64,000 nucleotides of DNA from Saccharothrix sp. ALI-22-I (lineage in GTDB: Bacteria; Actinomycetota; Actinomycetes; Mycobacteriales; Pseudonocardiaceae): the NCBI RefSeq assembly GCF_001984175.1, contig NZ_MTQP01000069.1, forward strand, positions 868,001-932,000. The letters run 5' to 3'. This document shows positions 1 through 7,884 of this stretch, piece after piece (positions within the stretch are counted from its first letter, which is position 1; every line of letters begins with the position of its first letter). Both the position numbers and the translations under genes were made by a program. The notes beneath the pieces were generated by a model. That model was not told the origin of the DNA and ran no database searches. It was given only the letters and a program-made list of their open reading frames with translations.

Positions 1-803
1 GAGATCCGGACGCCCCGGTCGTGCGGGTCGAGCCGGATGGTGTCGAAGTGGCTGACCACGTCCGGGCCGAGGTAGGCGGGCGCGCCGATCTCGTAGAGCA
101 GCTGGGCGGTGACGGTGTCCACGGTGACCGCGCCGCCCGTGCCGTCGTGCTTGGTGATGACCGACGAGCCGTCGGCCTCGATCTCCGCGACGGGGAACCC
201 GGGCCTGGTCGCGTCGATCTCGGTGAAGAACGAGTAGTTGCCGCCGGTGGCCTGCGTGCCGCACTCCAGCACGTGACCGGCGACCGTCGCGCCGGCCAGG
301 GCGTCCCAGTCCTCGTGGCCCCAGCCGAAGTGCGCCGCCGCCGGCCCGACGACCAACGACGCGTCGGTGACGCGCCCGGTGACCACGACGTCCGCCCCGG
401 CGGCGAGGCACTCGGCGATGCCCCACGCGCCGAGGTAGGCGTTGGCGGTCAACGCCTCCGGGAACCGTTCGCGCAGGTCGTCGCCGGTCACGTAGGCGAC
501 CTTCGCGCCGAGGCCGAGCTTGTCGACCGCCTCGGCCAGCCCTTCCGGGTTCAGCCCGCCTGCGTTGGAGACGATCTTGACACCGCGTTCCAGCGCCTCG
601 GCCAGGTTCTCTTCGAGCTGGCGCAGGAACGTGCGGGCGTAGCCGAGGTTCGCGTCCTTCATCCGGTCGCGACCCAGGATGAGCATGGTCAGCTCGGCCA
701 GGTAGTCGCCGGTGAGCACGTCCAGTTCCCCGCCGGCCAGCATCTCGCGGACGGCGGAGAACCGGTCACCGTAGAACCCCGAGGCGTTGCCGATGCGGAT
801 CAC
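1..803 (-). CDS. AtuA-type (DUF1446) acyclic terpene utilisation family protein, C-terminus cut by window edge
   Basis: The visible N-terminal 267 residues match the AtuA/DUF1446 family, whose founding member belongs to acyclic terpene (citronellol/geraniol) degradation; in actinobacteria it usually accompanies acyl-CoA carboxylases and enoyl-CoA hydratases. Family-typical stretches seen are the start VIRIGNASGFYGDR, the segment VSNAGGLNPEGLAE, TGRVTDASLVVGPA and the ECGTQATGGNYSFF region. The start is GTG, chosen because it overlaps the stop of the upstream gene by 4 nt (GTGA), indicating translational coupling. It is the third gene of a TetR–DinB-like–AtuA operon. The substrate cannot be told from sequence. 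The remainder lies beyond position 1. Confidence 0.85.
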   Translation of the reverse strand, partial: MIRIGNASGFYGDRFSAVREMLAGGELDVLTGDYLAELTMLILGRDRMKDANLGYARTFLRQLEENLAEALERGVKIVSNAGGLNPEGLAEAVDKLGLGAKVAYVTGDDLRERFPEALTANAYLGAWGIAECLAAGADVVVTGRVTDASLVVGPAAAHFGWGHEDWDALAGATVAGHVLECGTQATGGNYSFFTEIDATRPGFPVAEIEADGSSVITKHDGTGGAVTVDTVTAQLLYEIGAPAYLGPDVVSHFDTIRLDPHDRGVRI

Positions 804-1549
804 CGCTGCCCTTTCCCGCGCCCCGCGCCGGGAGGACCGGCGAACGCCTGCGCGATGGGCAGCCAGGCGTTGGCGGTGTCCCCGACCGCGGTCACGGTCA
901 GGTCGTTGCGGTGCCGTCGCTGGGTGGCCAGCAGGCAGAAGTCCAACGCGGGGCCGGTGATGCGGTCCTCGGCGTCCTCCGGGCCCCACGTCCACAGCTC
1001 GCCCTGCGGCCCGGTCAGCTCCACCCGGACCGGCACCTCCGGCACGGCCAGGCCGTTGACCAGGAACGCGTAGCCGAACGCACGAACCGCGATGTGCGCG
1101 ACGTGCTTGAGCCGGTGGGTCGGCTCACGGGTCACCTCGAGCGCGTCGGCGACGTCCTGGCCATGCGCCCACGTCTCCATCAGCCGGGCGGTGGCCATGG
1201 ACGCCGGGCTCATCGGCGGCCCGAACCACGGCACCTTCACGCCGGGCGGCACCTCCTGGAGGGCTTGGGCCAGCTCCGCGCGGCCGGCACGCCAGTCCGA
1301 CAGCCTGACCCGCTCCCGCGCGCCTTCGTCCACCATGTCCGGCGTGGCCTGCTTCAACGCCTCGGCGAACGCGGCCGGGTCGCGGATGGCAAGCGTGGCC
1401 ATGCGGTCGGTCCACCGCAGGTGGCTGATCTGGTTCGCGATCGTCCAGCCCTCGGCGGGCGTGGGGATGGTCCAGTCGAACAGCGGCGAGACCAGATCGT
1501 CCAGTTCCTGGCTCTCGGCGCGCAGGTCGTTCAGGATTTCGGTGATCAC
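800..1549 (-). CDS. TIGR03084-type metal-binding protein (DinB/maleylpyruvate-isomerase-like fold)
   Basis: 249 aa. The N-terminal half has the DinB/MDMPI four-helix pattern with a candidate metal site formed by His43 (ISHLRWTD) and Glu125/His129/Asp132 (METWAHGQDV); the C-terminal half is the beta-rich extension typical of TIGR03084 proteins. Related enzymes use a divalent metal and a low-molecular-weight thiol, in actinobacteria mycothiol, but no reaction is established for this subfamily. The start is GTG overlapping the TetR stop by 4 nt, and its own stop overlaps the AtuA start by 4 nt, so the three genes form one coupled operon. I infer a role in the same degradative pathway as AtuA. 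Confidence 0.8.
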   Translation of the reverse strand: MITEILNDLRAESQELDDLVSPLFDWTIPTPAEGWTIANQISHLRWTDRMATLAIRDPAAFAEALKQATPDMVDEGARERVRLSDWRAGRAELAQALQEVPPGVKVPWFGPPMSPASMATARLMETWAHGQDVADALEVTREPTHRLKHVAHIAVRAFGYAFLVNGLAVPEVPVRVELTGPQGELWTWGPEDAEDRITGPALDFCLLATQRRHRNDLTVTAVGDTANAWLPIAQAFAGPPGAGRGKGQR

Positions 1550-2154
1550 AGCGAGTCCTCCAGCAGTTGAGCCCAGTGCCGGATGATCCTCTTACGCCGT
1601 TTGGTGTCGTCGGTCAGCTGGTTGGCCAGGGCCAAACCGCGCACCAGGTCCATGGTGATCTGCACGGCTTCGCGGACGCCCGGCTTGGTCTCGTCGGCGT
1701 TGAGCAGGTCGACGGCCAAGCGGTGCGTCTCGCGGCCCAGGCGGACCTCCAGCGGCACCACCACGGTCTTCAGGTCGGGATCGGTGCGTGCGGCGACCCA
1801 CAGTTCGAGGGCTGCGGTGAACAGGTCGCTGGCGTAGAAGTCGGCGATCAGCTCGACCACCGCGGTGATCCGATTCTTCGACGAGCTCCCGTTGACCTGC
1901 CGCGCGCGTTCCTTGAGGTGCAGGACGCTCTCCACCCCGAGGTGCTCGACCGCGGCGGCGACGAGTTCACCGCGGGTGCGGAAGTGGTGCAGCTGAGCGC
2001 CCCGGGACACGCCCGCGCGCTCGGCCACCACCGTCGTCGTCGTGCCCACCCAGCCGCGTTCGACCAGGCAGTCGACCGTCGCCTCCATGAGCTTGCGCCG
2101 GGTCTCCCGGCTGCGGTCGGCCTGGCGCCGGGTCTCCCTGGTTTCGGTGGCCAT
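1546..2154 (-). CDS. TetR-family transcriptional regulator of the AtuA operon
   Basis: 202 aa. An N-terminal helix-turn-helix lies at about residues 18–65 (RRKLMEATVDCLVERG, then VAERAGVSRGAQLHHF), followed by an all-helical ligand-binding domain. It is the first gene of the operon and overlaps the next gene by 4 nt. A long inverted repeat sits 14 bp upstream of its ATG, so autoregulation together with the two downstream genes is likely. TetR proteins of such catabolic operons usually sense an acyl-CoA or pathway intermediate; the ligand here is unknown. Confidence 0.88.
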   Translation of the reverse strand: MATETRETRRQADRSRETRRKLMEATVDCLVERGWVGTTTTVVAERAGVSRGAQLHHFRTRGELVAAAVEHLGVESVLHLKERARQVNGSSSKNRITAVVELIADFYASDLFTAALELWVAARTDPDLKTVVVPLEVRLGRETHRLAVDLLNADETKPGVREAVQITMDLVRGLALANQLTDDTKRRKRIIRHWAQLLEDSL

Positions 2155-2167
2155 GCGGCCGAGTGTT

Positions 2168-2211
2168 CCGGGCCACTAACAAACAGTCAAGACTGATTGT
2201 TAGTGGCCCGG
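2168..2211. promoter_or_regulatory. Long inverted repeat, probable TetR operator (possibly also a terminator)
   Basis: Two 21-nt arms (2168–2188 and 2191–2211) separated by only AA are complementary except for one mismatch; the core is ACTAACAAACAGTC / GACTGATTGTTAGT. It lies directly before the TetR start at 2154 and 4 bp beyond the stop of the NTF2-like gene at 2216, so it could repress the TetR operon and also terminate the gene behind it. The 2-nt loop and near-perfect dyad favour an operator. Confidence 0.7.
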
Positions 2212-2215
2212 ACGT

Positions 2216-2617
2216 CTACCACCCGCCTTGGACCATGGTCTGGAACAGCCACTTGCCGTCGGTCTTCACCAGCAGGTCCCCGTACCGCACGACCTGCGAG
2301 AACTCGCCCACCGTGATGGTCGCGTCGGTGACCACGAACACCAGGTTGGCGTTGATGAAGACCGGCGTCCGGACCGACTCCATCTGCACGTCACCCTCAC
2401 CGAGGTTCGCCGCCATGTCCTGCAGGAACCGTTCCCGGTCCCACGACTGCACCGACCCGTCGGTAACCGCGTTGACCGGGAACATCGTCAGCCCGGCCAT
2501 CGCCTCGACGTCCTTGGCCACCGCCAGGGCATCCCACTGTTCGAACCACGCGAGCACGCCCGCCACGTCTTCGTCGGTCGGCACGAACCCAGCTCCACTA
2601 CCCGGCACGGCACTCAT
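2216..2617 (-). CDS. SnoaL/NTF2-like protein
   Basis: 133 aa from ATG 2617; an in-frame ATG at 2626 would add three residues. The helix-rich N-terminus (VAGVLAWFEQWDALAVAKDVEAMAG) and alternating beta strands ending in VKTDGKWLFQTMVQGGW are typical of the cone-shaped NTF2-like fold (SnoaL/YybH type), which houses small enzymes and ligand binders. No catalytic residues are diagnostic. A TACAAT hexamer lies just before the start with almost no leader, which suggests a leaderless transcript. A small repeated CGTACG motif sits upstream (about 2632–2643). Function unknown. Confidence 0.7.
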   Translation of the reverse strand: MSAVPGSGAGFVPTDEDVAGVLAWFEQWDALAVAKDVEAMAGLTMFPVNAVTDGSVQSWDRERFLQDMAANLGEGDVQMESVRTPVFINANLVFVVTDATITVGEFSQVVRYGDLLVKTDGKWLFQTMVQGGW

Positions 2618-2715
2618 GTCGTACATTGTACCGTACGCCGTACGCCAGACTGCGACCGGCCACCCGACCAGCAGTTTTGCCCCTGCGGTTCCCTCAGGCC
2701 GTGCGTTATGCGGGA

Positions 2716-4620
2716 CTAGAGGAGGGTCAGTTGTTCTTGCGCTACGGGGGTGGGTGGGGTTGAGGCGGGGAGGCTGCCTTCGGGCCACAGGCCCTCTTCA
2801 TCGCCGGGGATGCCTGCGGCTTCGCGTTTGCCGTGTGCGTCCAGGCTGTGGCGGGCCAAGAGTGGCTGGACGCGGGCGGCCAGGCGGCGGCGGTAGTGGG
2901 TGTCCACGTAGGACCCGCGGGAGTAGAGCTTGCGGTAGTTGTCGGCCAGGTCCGGGCGTTCCCGCACCAGCCACCGGGCGAACCACTCGCGCGCGCCCGG
3001 TCGCAGGTGCAGTGGCATGACGGTGACGCCGGTGGCGCCCGCCGACGCGATCGACGCCAGCAGCGCGTCCAGCTGCTCCTCCGAGTCGGTCAACCCCGGC
3101 AGCACCGGCGCGACGAACACCCCGCACGGCAGGCCCGCGTCGCGGATTCGGCGCACCAGATCCAACCGCGCCTGCGGACTCGGGGTACCGGGCTCCAGGC
3201 CGGATTGCAGCTCCCGGTCCAGTAATGCGAGCGACACACCGATGCCCACCGACACCGAAGACGCGGCCTCCGCCAACAGCGGGAGGTCCCGTGCCAGCAC
3301 GGTGCCCTTGGTGAGGATCGAGAACGGCGTGCCCGAGTCGGCCAGTGCCCGGATGATGCCCGGCATCAACGCGTACCGGCCCTCGGCCCGCTGGTACGGG
3401 TCGGTGTTCGTGCCCATCGCCACGTGCTCGCGCTGCCACTTCCGCGACCGGAGCTGGGCCTTGAGCACCTCCACCGCGTTGACCTTCACCACCACCTGGG
3501 TGTCGAAGTCACGGCCCGCGTCCAGGTCCAGGTAGGTGTGCGTGTTGCGGGCGAAGCAGTTGTGGCTGACCAGACCGTTGGCCACGAAATCGCCGGTGCC
3601 CGTGGTGATGTCGTACAGCGTCCGCGTCACGCCCAGCGACTCCACCGACACCACCGACAGCCGGGACGTCACGGGCACCGCCATGCCCTCCACCGCGTTG
3701 CCGCGCGGGATCGCCGGACCCACCAGGTGCAGGAAGCGCAGCCGCTCGACCAGCCCGCCGATGATTCGCACCCCGCGCACCTCGACCACGTGCGACACGC
3801 GCAGCCGCGTCAACGCCAGCACCGCCGCCTCGAACACCACGCTGTCCGAACTGGACATCACCAGCTGACCGCCGGTGGAGCTGCCGCGCGCGTCGAACAG
3901 GCCCGCCAGGAACCCCTTCGACCACTCCTCCCCCGGCGTCGTCGGCCACTCCACCAGCTCGTTCTCCCGGGGCAGCCGACCGCCGGCGAACTCGCGCACC
4001 CGCGCCAGCACGTCCGGGTGGCTGGGCAGCCCGCCGCGCACCACGCCCCACAGGTAGCCGGTGCGGTACTCGTCGTCCTGCGCGGGCGGTGTGGCGAACC
4101 GACCCGTTCCGACCAGCTGCGCGCCCTTGACCAGGAACGGCCGCTCCTCGAAATCGTCGCAACGGCCGGGCGTGACGTGCTTCCAGCCCTCGTCGGTGAG
4201 GAACCTGTGGTCGCCGCCGGCCACCACCCGGGTGCCGTCGCTCAACGTCAGCTGGTACGCGGGCTTGGCTGTCTTCCAGTGCGCCTGCACGCGCGTGACC
4301 ACGAACCGGCCCTCCGACGTGCCGAACACCTCCTCGCCCAGGGACAGCTCGGCGATGGGTTTGGTGCGGCCGTCGGCCAGCAGCACGGGCGTGTCACCGG
4401 TCAGGCAGTACGTGCAGCCGTGCGTGCAGCCGCGGTAGGGGTTGATCGTCCAGCCGAACGGCAGCCCGCCGCCCGGCACCCGGTTCAACACGGACTTGGC
4501 GTTCACCTCGTGGAACACGACGTCGGCGAAGTCGGGAGTTCGTACGCTGCGAACCAGCCCCGGCAACCCCGGCAGAGCCTGCTGCCGATCAGCCCCGTCC
4601 TTCTGTCCGTCCCATCGCAT
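2716..4620 (-). CDS. Intein-containing Rv2578c-family radical SAM protein
   Basis: The precursor is 634 aa. The exteins (residues 1–71 and 355–634) form a radical SAM protein closely resembling Mycobacterium tuberculosis Rv2578c: GLVRSVRTPDF, INPYRGCTHGCTY, CFARNTHTYLD, MGTNTDPYQRAEGRYALM and SILTKGT are all recognisable. The 4Fe-4S ligands are C65-x3-C69-x2-C, but the third cysteine is Cys355, supplied by the C-extein after excision of the 283-aa intein. The start ATG 4620 (MRWDGQ) is chosen because it fits the Rv2578c N-terminus and because upstream sequence is the SOS box. The cellular reaction of this SplB-like family is not known; LexA control suggests a link to DNA damage. Divergent from pnuC. 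Confidence 0.92.
   Translation of the reverse strand: MRWDGQKDGADRQQALPGLPGLVRSVRTPDFADVVFHEVNAKSVLNRVPGGGLPFGWTINPYRGCTHGCTYCLTGDTPVLLADGRTKPIAELSLGEEVFGTSEGRFVVTRVQAHWKTAKPAYQLTLSDGTRVVAGGDHRFLTDEGWKHVTPGRCDDFEERPFLVKGAQLVGTGRFATPPAQDDEYRTGYLWGVVRGGLPSHPDVLARVREFAGGRLPRENELVEWPTTPGEEWSKGFLAGLFDARGSSTGGQLVMSSSDSVVFEAAVLALTRLRVSHVVEVRGVRIIGGLVERLRFLHLVGPAIPRGNAVEGMAVPVTSRLSVVSVESLGVTRTLYDITTGTGDFVANGLVSHNCFARNTHTYLDLDAGRDFDTQVVVKVNAVEVLKAQLRSRKWQREHVAMGTNTDPYQRAEGRYALMPGIIRALADSGTPFSILTKGTVLARDLPLLAEAASSVSVGIGVSLALLDRELQSGLEPGTPSPQARLDLVRRIRDAGLPCGVFVAPVLPGLTDSEEQLDALLASIASAGATGVTVMPLHLRPGAREWFARWLVRERPDLADNYRKLYSRGSYVDTHYRRRLAARVQPLLARHSLDAHGKREAAGIPGDEEGLWPEGSLPASTPPTPVAQEQLTLL
3559..4407 (-). 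mobile_element. Intein (283 aa) in the radical SAM Fe-S motif, with degenerate LAGLIDADG endonuclease
   Basis: It starts at Cys72 (CLTGDTPVLLADG, block A) and ends ...FVANGLVSHN before Cys355 as +1 nucleophile (blocks F/G: LYDITTGTGDFVANGLVSHN). Block B is TRVVAGGDHRFLT. The central region carries two LAGLIDADG-like motifs, TGYLWGVVRGGL and KGFLAGLFDARGSS. In both, the position that normally holds the catalytic acidic residue (eighth of LAGLIDADG) is Gly or Arg, so the splicing domain looks intact while the homing nuclease is probably inactive. Removal restores the sequence CTHGCTYCFARN. Confidence 0.92.
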
Positions 4621-4628
4621 GTCCACAT

Positions 4629-4644
4629 TCGAACACGTGTTCGA
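4629..4644. promoter_or_regulatory. LexA/SOS box between radical SAM gene and pnuC
   Basis: TCGAAC-ACGT-GTTCGA is an exact match to the actinobacterial SOS box TCGAAC-N4-GTTCGA and is the centre of an 18-bp perfect palindrome (4628–4645). It lies 9 bp before the radical SAM ATG (4620) and about 22 bp before the pnuC start, so LexA bound here could block both divergent promoters. Confidence 0.9.
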
Positions 4645-4666
4645 ACTATGGTCAATCGGAGTGCCT

Positions 4667-5317
4667 GTGTCAGTGCTGGACGTCATCCTGTGGCCCTTCA
4701 CCACCACCGCCCTGACCTTCGCCGGTGCCACCACGAGCTGGGGCGAGGTGGCCGGTTTCGTCACCGGCGCGCTCTGCGTGTGGCTGGTGGCCAAGCAGAA
4801 CCCGTTGAACTGGCCGATCGGCATCCTCAACAACCTCGCCTTCCTGGTGCTGTTCGCGACCAGCGGCCTGTTCGCCGATTCGGGCCTTCAGGTCGTCTAC
4901 ATCGCACTGGCGTTGTACGGCTGGTGGGCCTGGCTGCGCGGCGGCGCCGAACACTCCGCCCTGCACGTCAGCCGGACCACCCGCGCGCAGTGGCAGTGGC
5001 TGCTCGCGGCCGGTGTGGCGGGCACCCTGCTGCTGGTGTGGGTGCTCACCTCGTTCACCACCTCGACGGTGCCCTGGGCGGACTCCGTGACCACTGTGCT
5101 CTCGCTGCTGGCCACGTGGGGCCAGACCCGCAAGAAGGTCGAGTGCTGGTGGCTGTGGATCGCCGCGGACGTGATCTACGTTCCGTTGTACGCCTACAAG
5201 GACCTGTGGCTGACCGCGATCCTCTACGTCGGCTTCATGGCTCTGTGCGTGCTCGGGCTGCGCAACTGGACGAAGGCGCTGCGCGACGACCTGCGTGACG
5301 AACTGGTCGTCGCGTGA
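4667..5317 (+). CDS. pnuC: Nicotinamide riboside transporter PnuC
   Basis: 216 aa integral membrane protein with about seven predicted helices. Family signatures are NPLNWPIGILNN (residues about 45–56), the ALYGWWAW segment and the C-terminal ADVIYVPLYAYKDLW stretch. PnuC imports nicotinamide riboside by facilitated diffusion, trapped by phosphorylation. GTG 4667 is preferred because CGGAG at 4656–4660 gives proper spacing; GTG 4661 and 4673 are alternatives. Its stop overlaps the nadR start (GTGA), so importer and kinase are coupled. The SOS box lies immediately upstream, which is unusual for NAD salvage. Confidence 0.9.
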   Translation: MSVLDVILWPFTTTALTFAGATTSWGEVAGFVTGALCVWLVAKQNPLNWPIGILNNLAFLVLFATSGLFADSGLQVVYIALALYGWWAWLRGGAEHSALHVSRTTRAQWQWLLAAGVAGTLLLVWVLTSFTTSTVPWADSVTTVLSLLATWGQTRKKVECWWLWIAADVIYVPLYAYKDLWLTAILYVGFMALCVLGLRNWTKALRDDLRDELVVA

Positions 5318-6390
5318 CCGACTTCGACCACGCGTTGGTGCTCGGCAAGTTCTACCCGCCGCACGCCGGTCACCACCACCTCATCCGCACCGCCGCCGCC
5401 CGCAGCCGGCGGACCACGGTGACCGTGCTGGCGTCGGCCGTGGAGTCCATCCCGGTCGCGGACCGGGTCGCGTGGCTGCGCGCCGAGCACGCGGAGACGC
5501 CCGGTCTCGTCGTGCTCGGCGACGTCGACGACCACGAGATGGACTTCCACAGCGACACCGTGTGGGAGTTGCACATGGGCGTGGCACGGGCCGTACTCGC
5601 GCGGCGGGCCATCCTGGACGGAGACCCCGCGTCGGCGGCGATCGACGCGGTGTTCTCCAGCGAGCGCTACGGCGACGAGATGGCCAAACGGCTGGGCGCC
5701 CGGCACGTCCTGGTCGACCTGGACCGCGGCACGCACCCCGTGTCGGGCACCGCGGTCCGGGCCGATCCGCGCGGCCAGTGGGCACACCTCGCGCCGGCGA
5801 CCCGGGTGGGGCTGTGCGCGCGGATCGTGGTGCTCGGGGCGGAGAGCACGGGCACCACGACGCTGTCGCGTGACCTCGCGGCCGCACTGGGCGCGCCCTG
5901 GGTGCCCGAATACGGCCGCGCGCACACCGAGCTCAAGCTGGCCGCCGCCCGCGCGTTCGACCCGGACGCGACCATCGACAGTCTGGTGTGGACGGTCGGC
6001 GACTTCCAGGACGTGGCGCGCAGGCAACGGGAGCTCGCCGACGCCGCCGTGGACGGCCCGGTCCTGGTGTGCGACAACGACCCGTGGGCCGCCACCGTCT
6101 GGGGTCACCGGTACCTGGGCGCGCCACACCCGGACATCGCGCCGGACGCCCACCGCCCCGCCCTGTACCTGCTGACCGATCACGTCGGCGTGCCGTTCGA
6201 GCAGGACGGGTGGCGGGACGGCGAGCACCTGCGCGCGTGGATGACGGCCCGGTTCCAGGCCGGACTGGCCGCGCGGGGCGTGCCGTGGCGGCTGGTCACC
6301 GGGTCCGCGGACCAGCGGCTGCGGCAGGCCCTGGCGGCCTGCGAGGAGGCGGTGGCCCGGCACTTCCGGTTCACCCACCCGCTCGGGTAG
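5314..6390 (+). CDS. nadR: NadR-type NMN adenylyltransferase / ribosylnicotinamide kinase
   Basis: 358 aa, GTG start coupled to pnuC. Residues 1–165 form the nucleotidyltransferase with GKFYPPHAGHHHL (HxGH motif) and the SGTAVRADP signature; residues about 170–358 form the P-loop kinase. Together they phosphorylate nicotinamide riboside and adenylate NMN to NAD. The Walker A is GAESTGTTT, with Thr at the usual Lys position, so the kinase half may be altered or may use a variant P-loop. There is no N-terminal HTH, so unlike the enterobacterial protein it is not a repressor. It completes a two-gene salvage unit with pnuC. Confidence 0.9.
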   Translation: MTDFDHALVLGKFYPPHAGHHHLIRTAAARSRRTTVTVLASAVESIPVADRVAWLRAEHAETPGLVVLGDVDDHEMDFHSDTVWELHMGVARAVLARRAILDGDPASAAIDAVFSSERYGDEMAKRLGARHVLVDLDRGTHPVSGTAVRADPRGQWAHLAPATRVGLCARIVVLGAESTGTTTLSRDLAAALGAPWVPEYGRAHTELKLAAARAFDPDATIDSLVWTVGDFQDVARRQRELADAAVDGPVLVCDNDPWAATVWGHRYLGAPHPDIAPDAHRPALYLLTDHVGVPFEQDGWRDGEHLRAWMTARFQAGLAARGVPWRLVTGSADQRLRQALAACEEAVARHFRFTHPLG

Positions 6391-6462
6391 CTTTCATCCC
6401 GAAATCCGCACCTAACCGTCCGGAATGCGGACGCGTTGGGCCGATCGGGCACTATTAGCACC

Positions 6463-7884
6463 GTGCACGCCAAGGACCTGATCGCCGCACACGGCCACGG
6501 ACACGGGCACGGCCCCGCCGAACCGGCCTCCAAGCCGGTCCGCAAGCTGCTGCTGGTCCTGCTGCTGCCGTTCGTGCTGGCGACCGTCGTGGGCACGCTG
6601 GTGCTGTACCCGTTCGGGCACGAGCAGGCCACCGGCGCCGCGGCCGGGCTGGCGCAGGTGCCGGTGCGCGGCGACGTGACCGCCGTGGTCCAGGGCGGGT
6701 GCGGGCCGGACGCGACCGTTCCGGGCGCCACCGGCTGCGTGCTGGTGACCGTGCGGATGAGCGACGGCGCGGCGGCCGGACGGGACATCCGCGTCCCGGT
6801 GCCGGACCAGCCGGGCACGCCGAAGTTCGCGGTCGGCGACGCGGTGGTGCTGTCCTACGGCGGCGGCGACCCGAACGAGAGCTCGTCGTACCAGCTGGCC
6901 GACTTCCAGCGCGGGGTGCCGTTGCTGCTGCTCGCCGTGCTGTTCGCGGCGGCCGTGCTGCTGTTGGGGCGCTGGCAGGGGTTGGCCGCGCTGGGCGCGC
7001 TGGTGCTGAGCTTCGTGGTGCTGGTGCTGTTCGTGCTGCCCGCGATCCTGGCCGGGGAGAACCCGCTGACCGTGGCCGTGGTCGGCGCGGGGCTGATCAT
7101 GTTCATCGTGCTGTACCTGACGCACGGGCTGTCCGCCCGGACGTCCACGGCGGTGCTGGGGACGTTGACGAGCCTGGGGCTGATCGGCGTGCTGGGCGCG
7201 GTGTTCTCCGCGGCCGGCAAGCTGACCGGGCTCGACCCGGACACCGCGAACCTGGTGTCGCTGCTCGGGCACGGCATCGACACCCGCGGGCTGCTGCTGG
7301 CGGGCACGATCATCGGCGCGCTGGGCGTGCTGGACGACGTGACCGTGACGCAGACGAGTGCGGTGTGGGAGCTGCGGCGGGCCAACCCGGCGCTCGGGTT
7401 CCGCGAGCTGTACGCGGCAGGGTCGCGGATCGGCCGCGACCACCTGTCGTCCGTGGTGAACACGCTGGTCATGGCGTACGCGGGCGCGGCGCTGCCGTTG
7501 CTGCTGGCGTTCTCGCTGTCCGGGCGGACGCTGGGCGAGATCCTCACCGCCCAGGACGTGGCGCAGGAGGTGGTGCGGACGCTGGTGGGCAGCATCGGCC
7601 TGGTGGCCGCCGTGCCGATCACCACCGCTCTGGCCGCGTTCGTGGCCGGCCGCGAACCCGTGCCGGCCACCGAGGAACCCTCGCCCGACCCCGCCACCCC
7701 CGACCCCGCCACCTCCGACCCCGCCGCCGCCTCCGACCCGACGTGGCGCAAGCGCGTGACCGGCGACCTGCGCACCGGCTACGACCCGGCCAAGGGCCCG
7801 TGGCGCCGCCCTACCGGGCCAGCAGGACCAGCGACAACGCGATCGCGGCGGGCACGGACTGCACGAGGAGAATCCGACGACTGA
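6463..7884 (+). CDS. YibE/F family membrane protein
   Basis: 473 aa from GTG 6463. After a His-rich N-terminus (HGHGHGHG near residue 10) and one transmembrane segment at about 28–50 comes an extracytoplasmic beta-rich domain (DVTAVVQGGCGPDATV...), then seven or eight further helices of the YibE/F fold, with conserved LDDVTVTQTSAVWEL and ELYAAGSRIGRDHLSS. The C-terminus has a DPATPDP-type repeat and a basic tail. The family has no established function; a transport role is often assumed. The last 74 nt overlap the convergent DUF1304 gene. Confidence 0.85.
   Translation: MHAKDLIAAHGHGHGHGPAEPASKPVRKLLLVLLLPFVLATVVGTLVLYPFGHEQATGAAAGLAQVPVRGDVTAVVQGGCGPDATVPGATGCVLVTVRMSDGAAAGRDIRVPVPDQPGTPKFAVGDAVVLSYGGGDPNESSSYQLADFQRGVPLLLLAVLFAAAVLLLGRWQGLAALGALVLSFVVLVLFVLPAILAGENPLTVAVVGAGLIMFIVLYLTHGLSARTSTAVLGTLTSLGLIGVLGAVFSAAGKLTGLDPDTANLVSLLGHGIDTRGLLLAGTIIGALGVLDDVTVTQTSAVWELRRANPALGFRELYAAGSRIGRDHLSSVVNTLVMAYAGAALPLLLAFSLSGRTLGEILTAQDVAQEVVRTLVGSIGLVAAVPITTALAAFVAGREPVPATEEPSPDPATPDPATSDPAAASDPTWRKRVTGDLRTGYDPAKGPWRRPTGPAGPATTRSRRARTARGESDD

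Noticed and set aside
3424-5298. Long plus-strand open frame of more than 600 codons across the radical SAM and pnuC genes
   Set aside because: Arg/His/Gln/Pro-rich translation typical of an antisense frame in G+C-rich DNA; the minus-strand radical SAM/intein and plus-strand pnuC explain the region.
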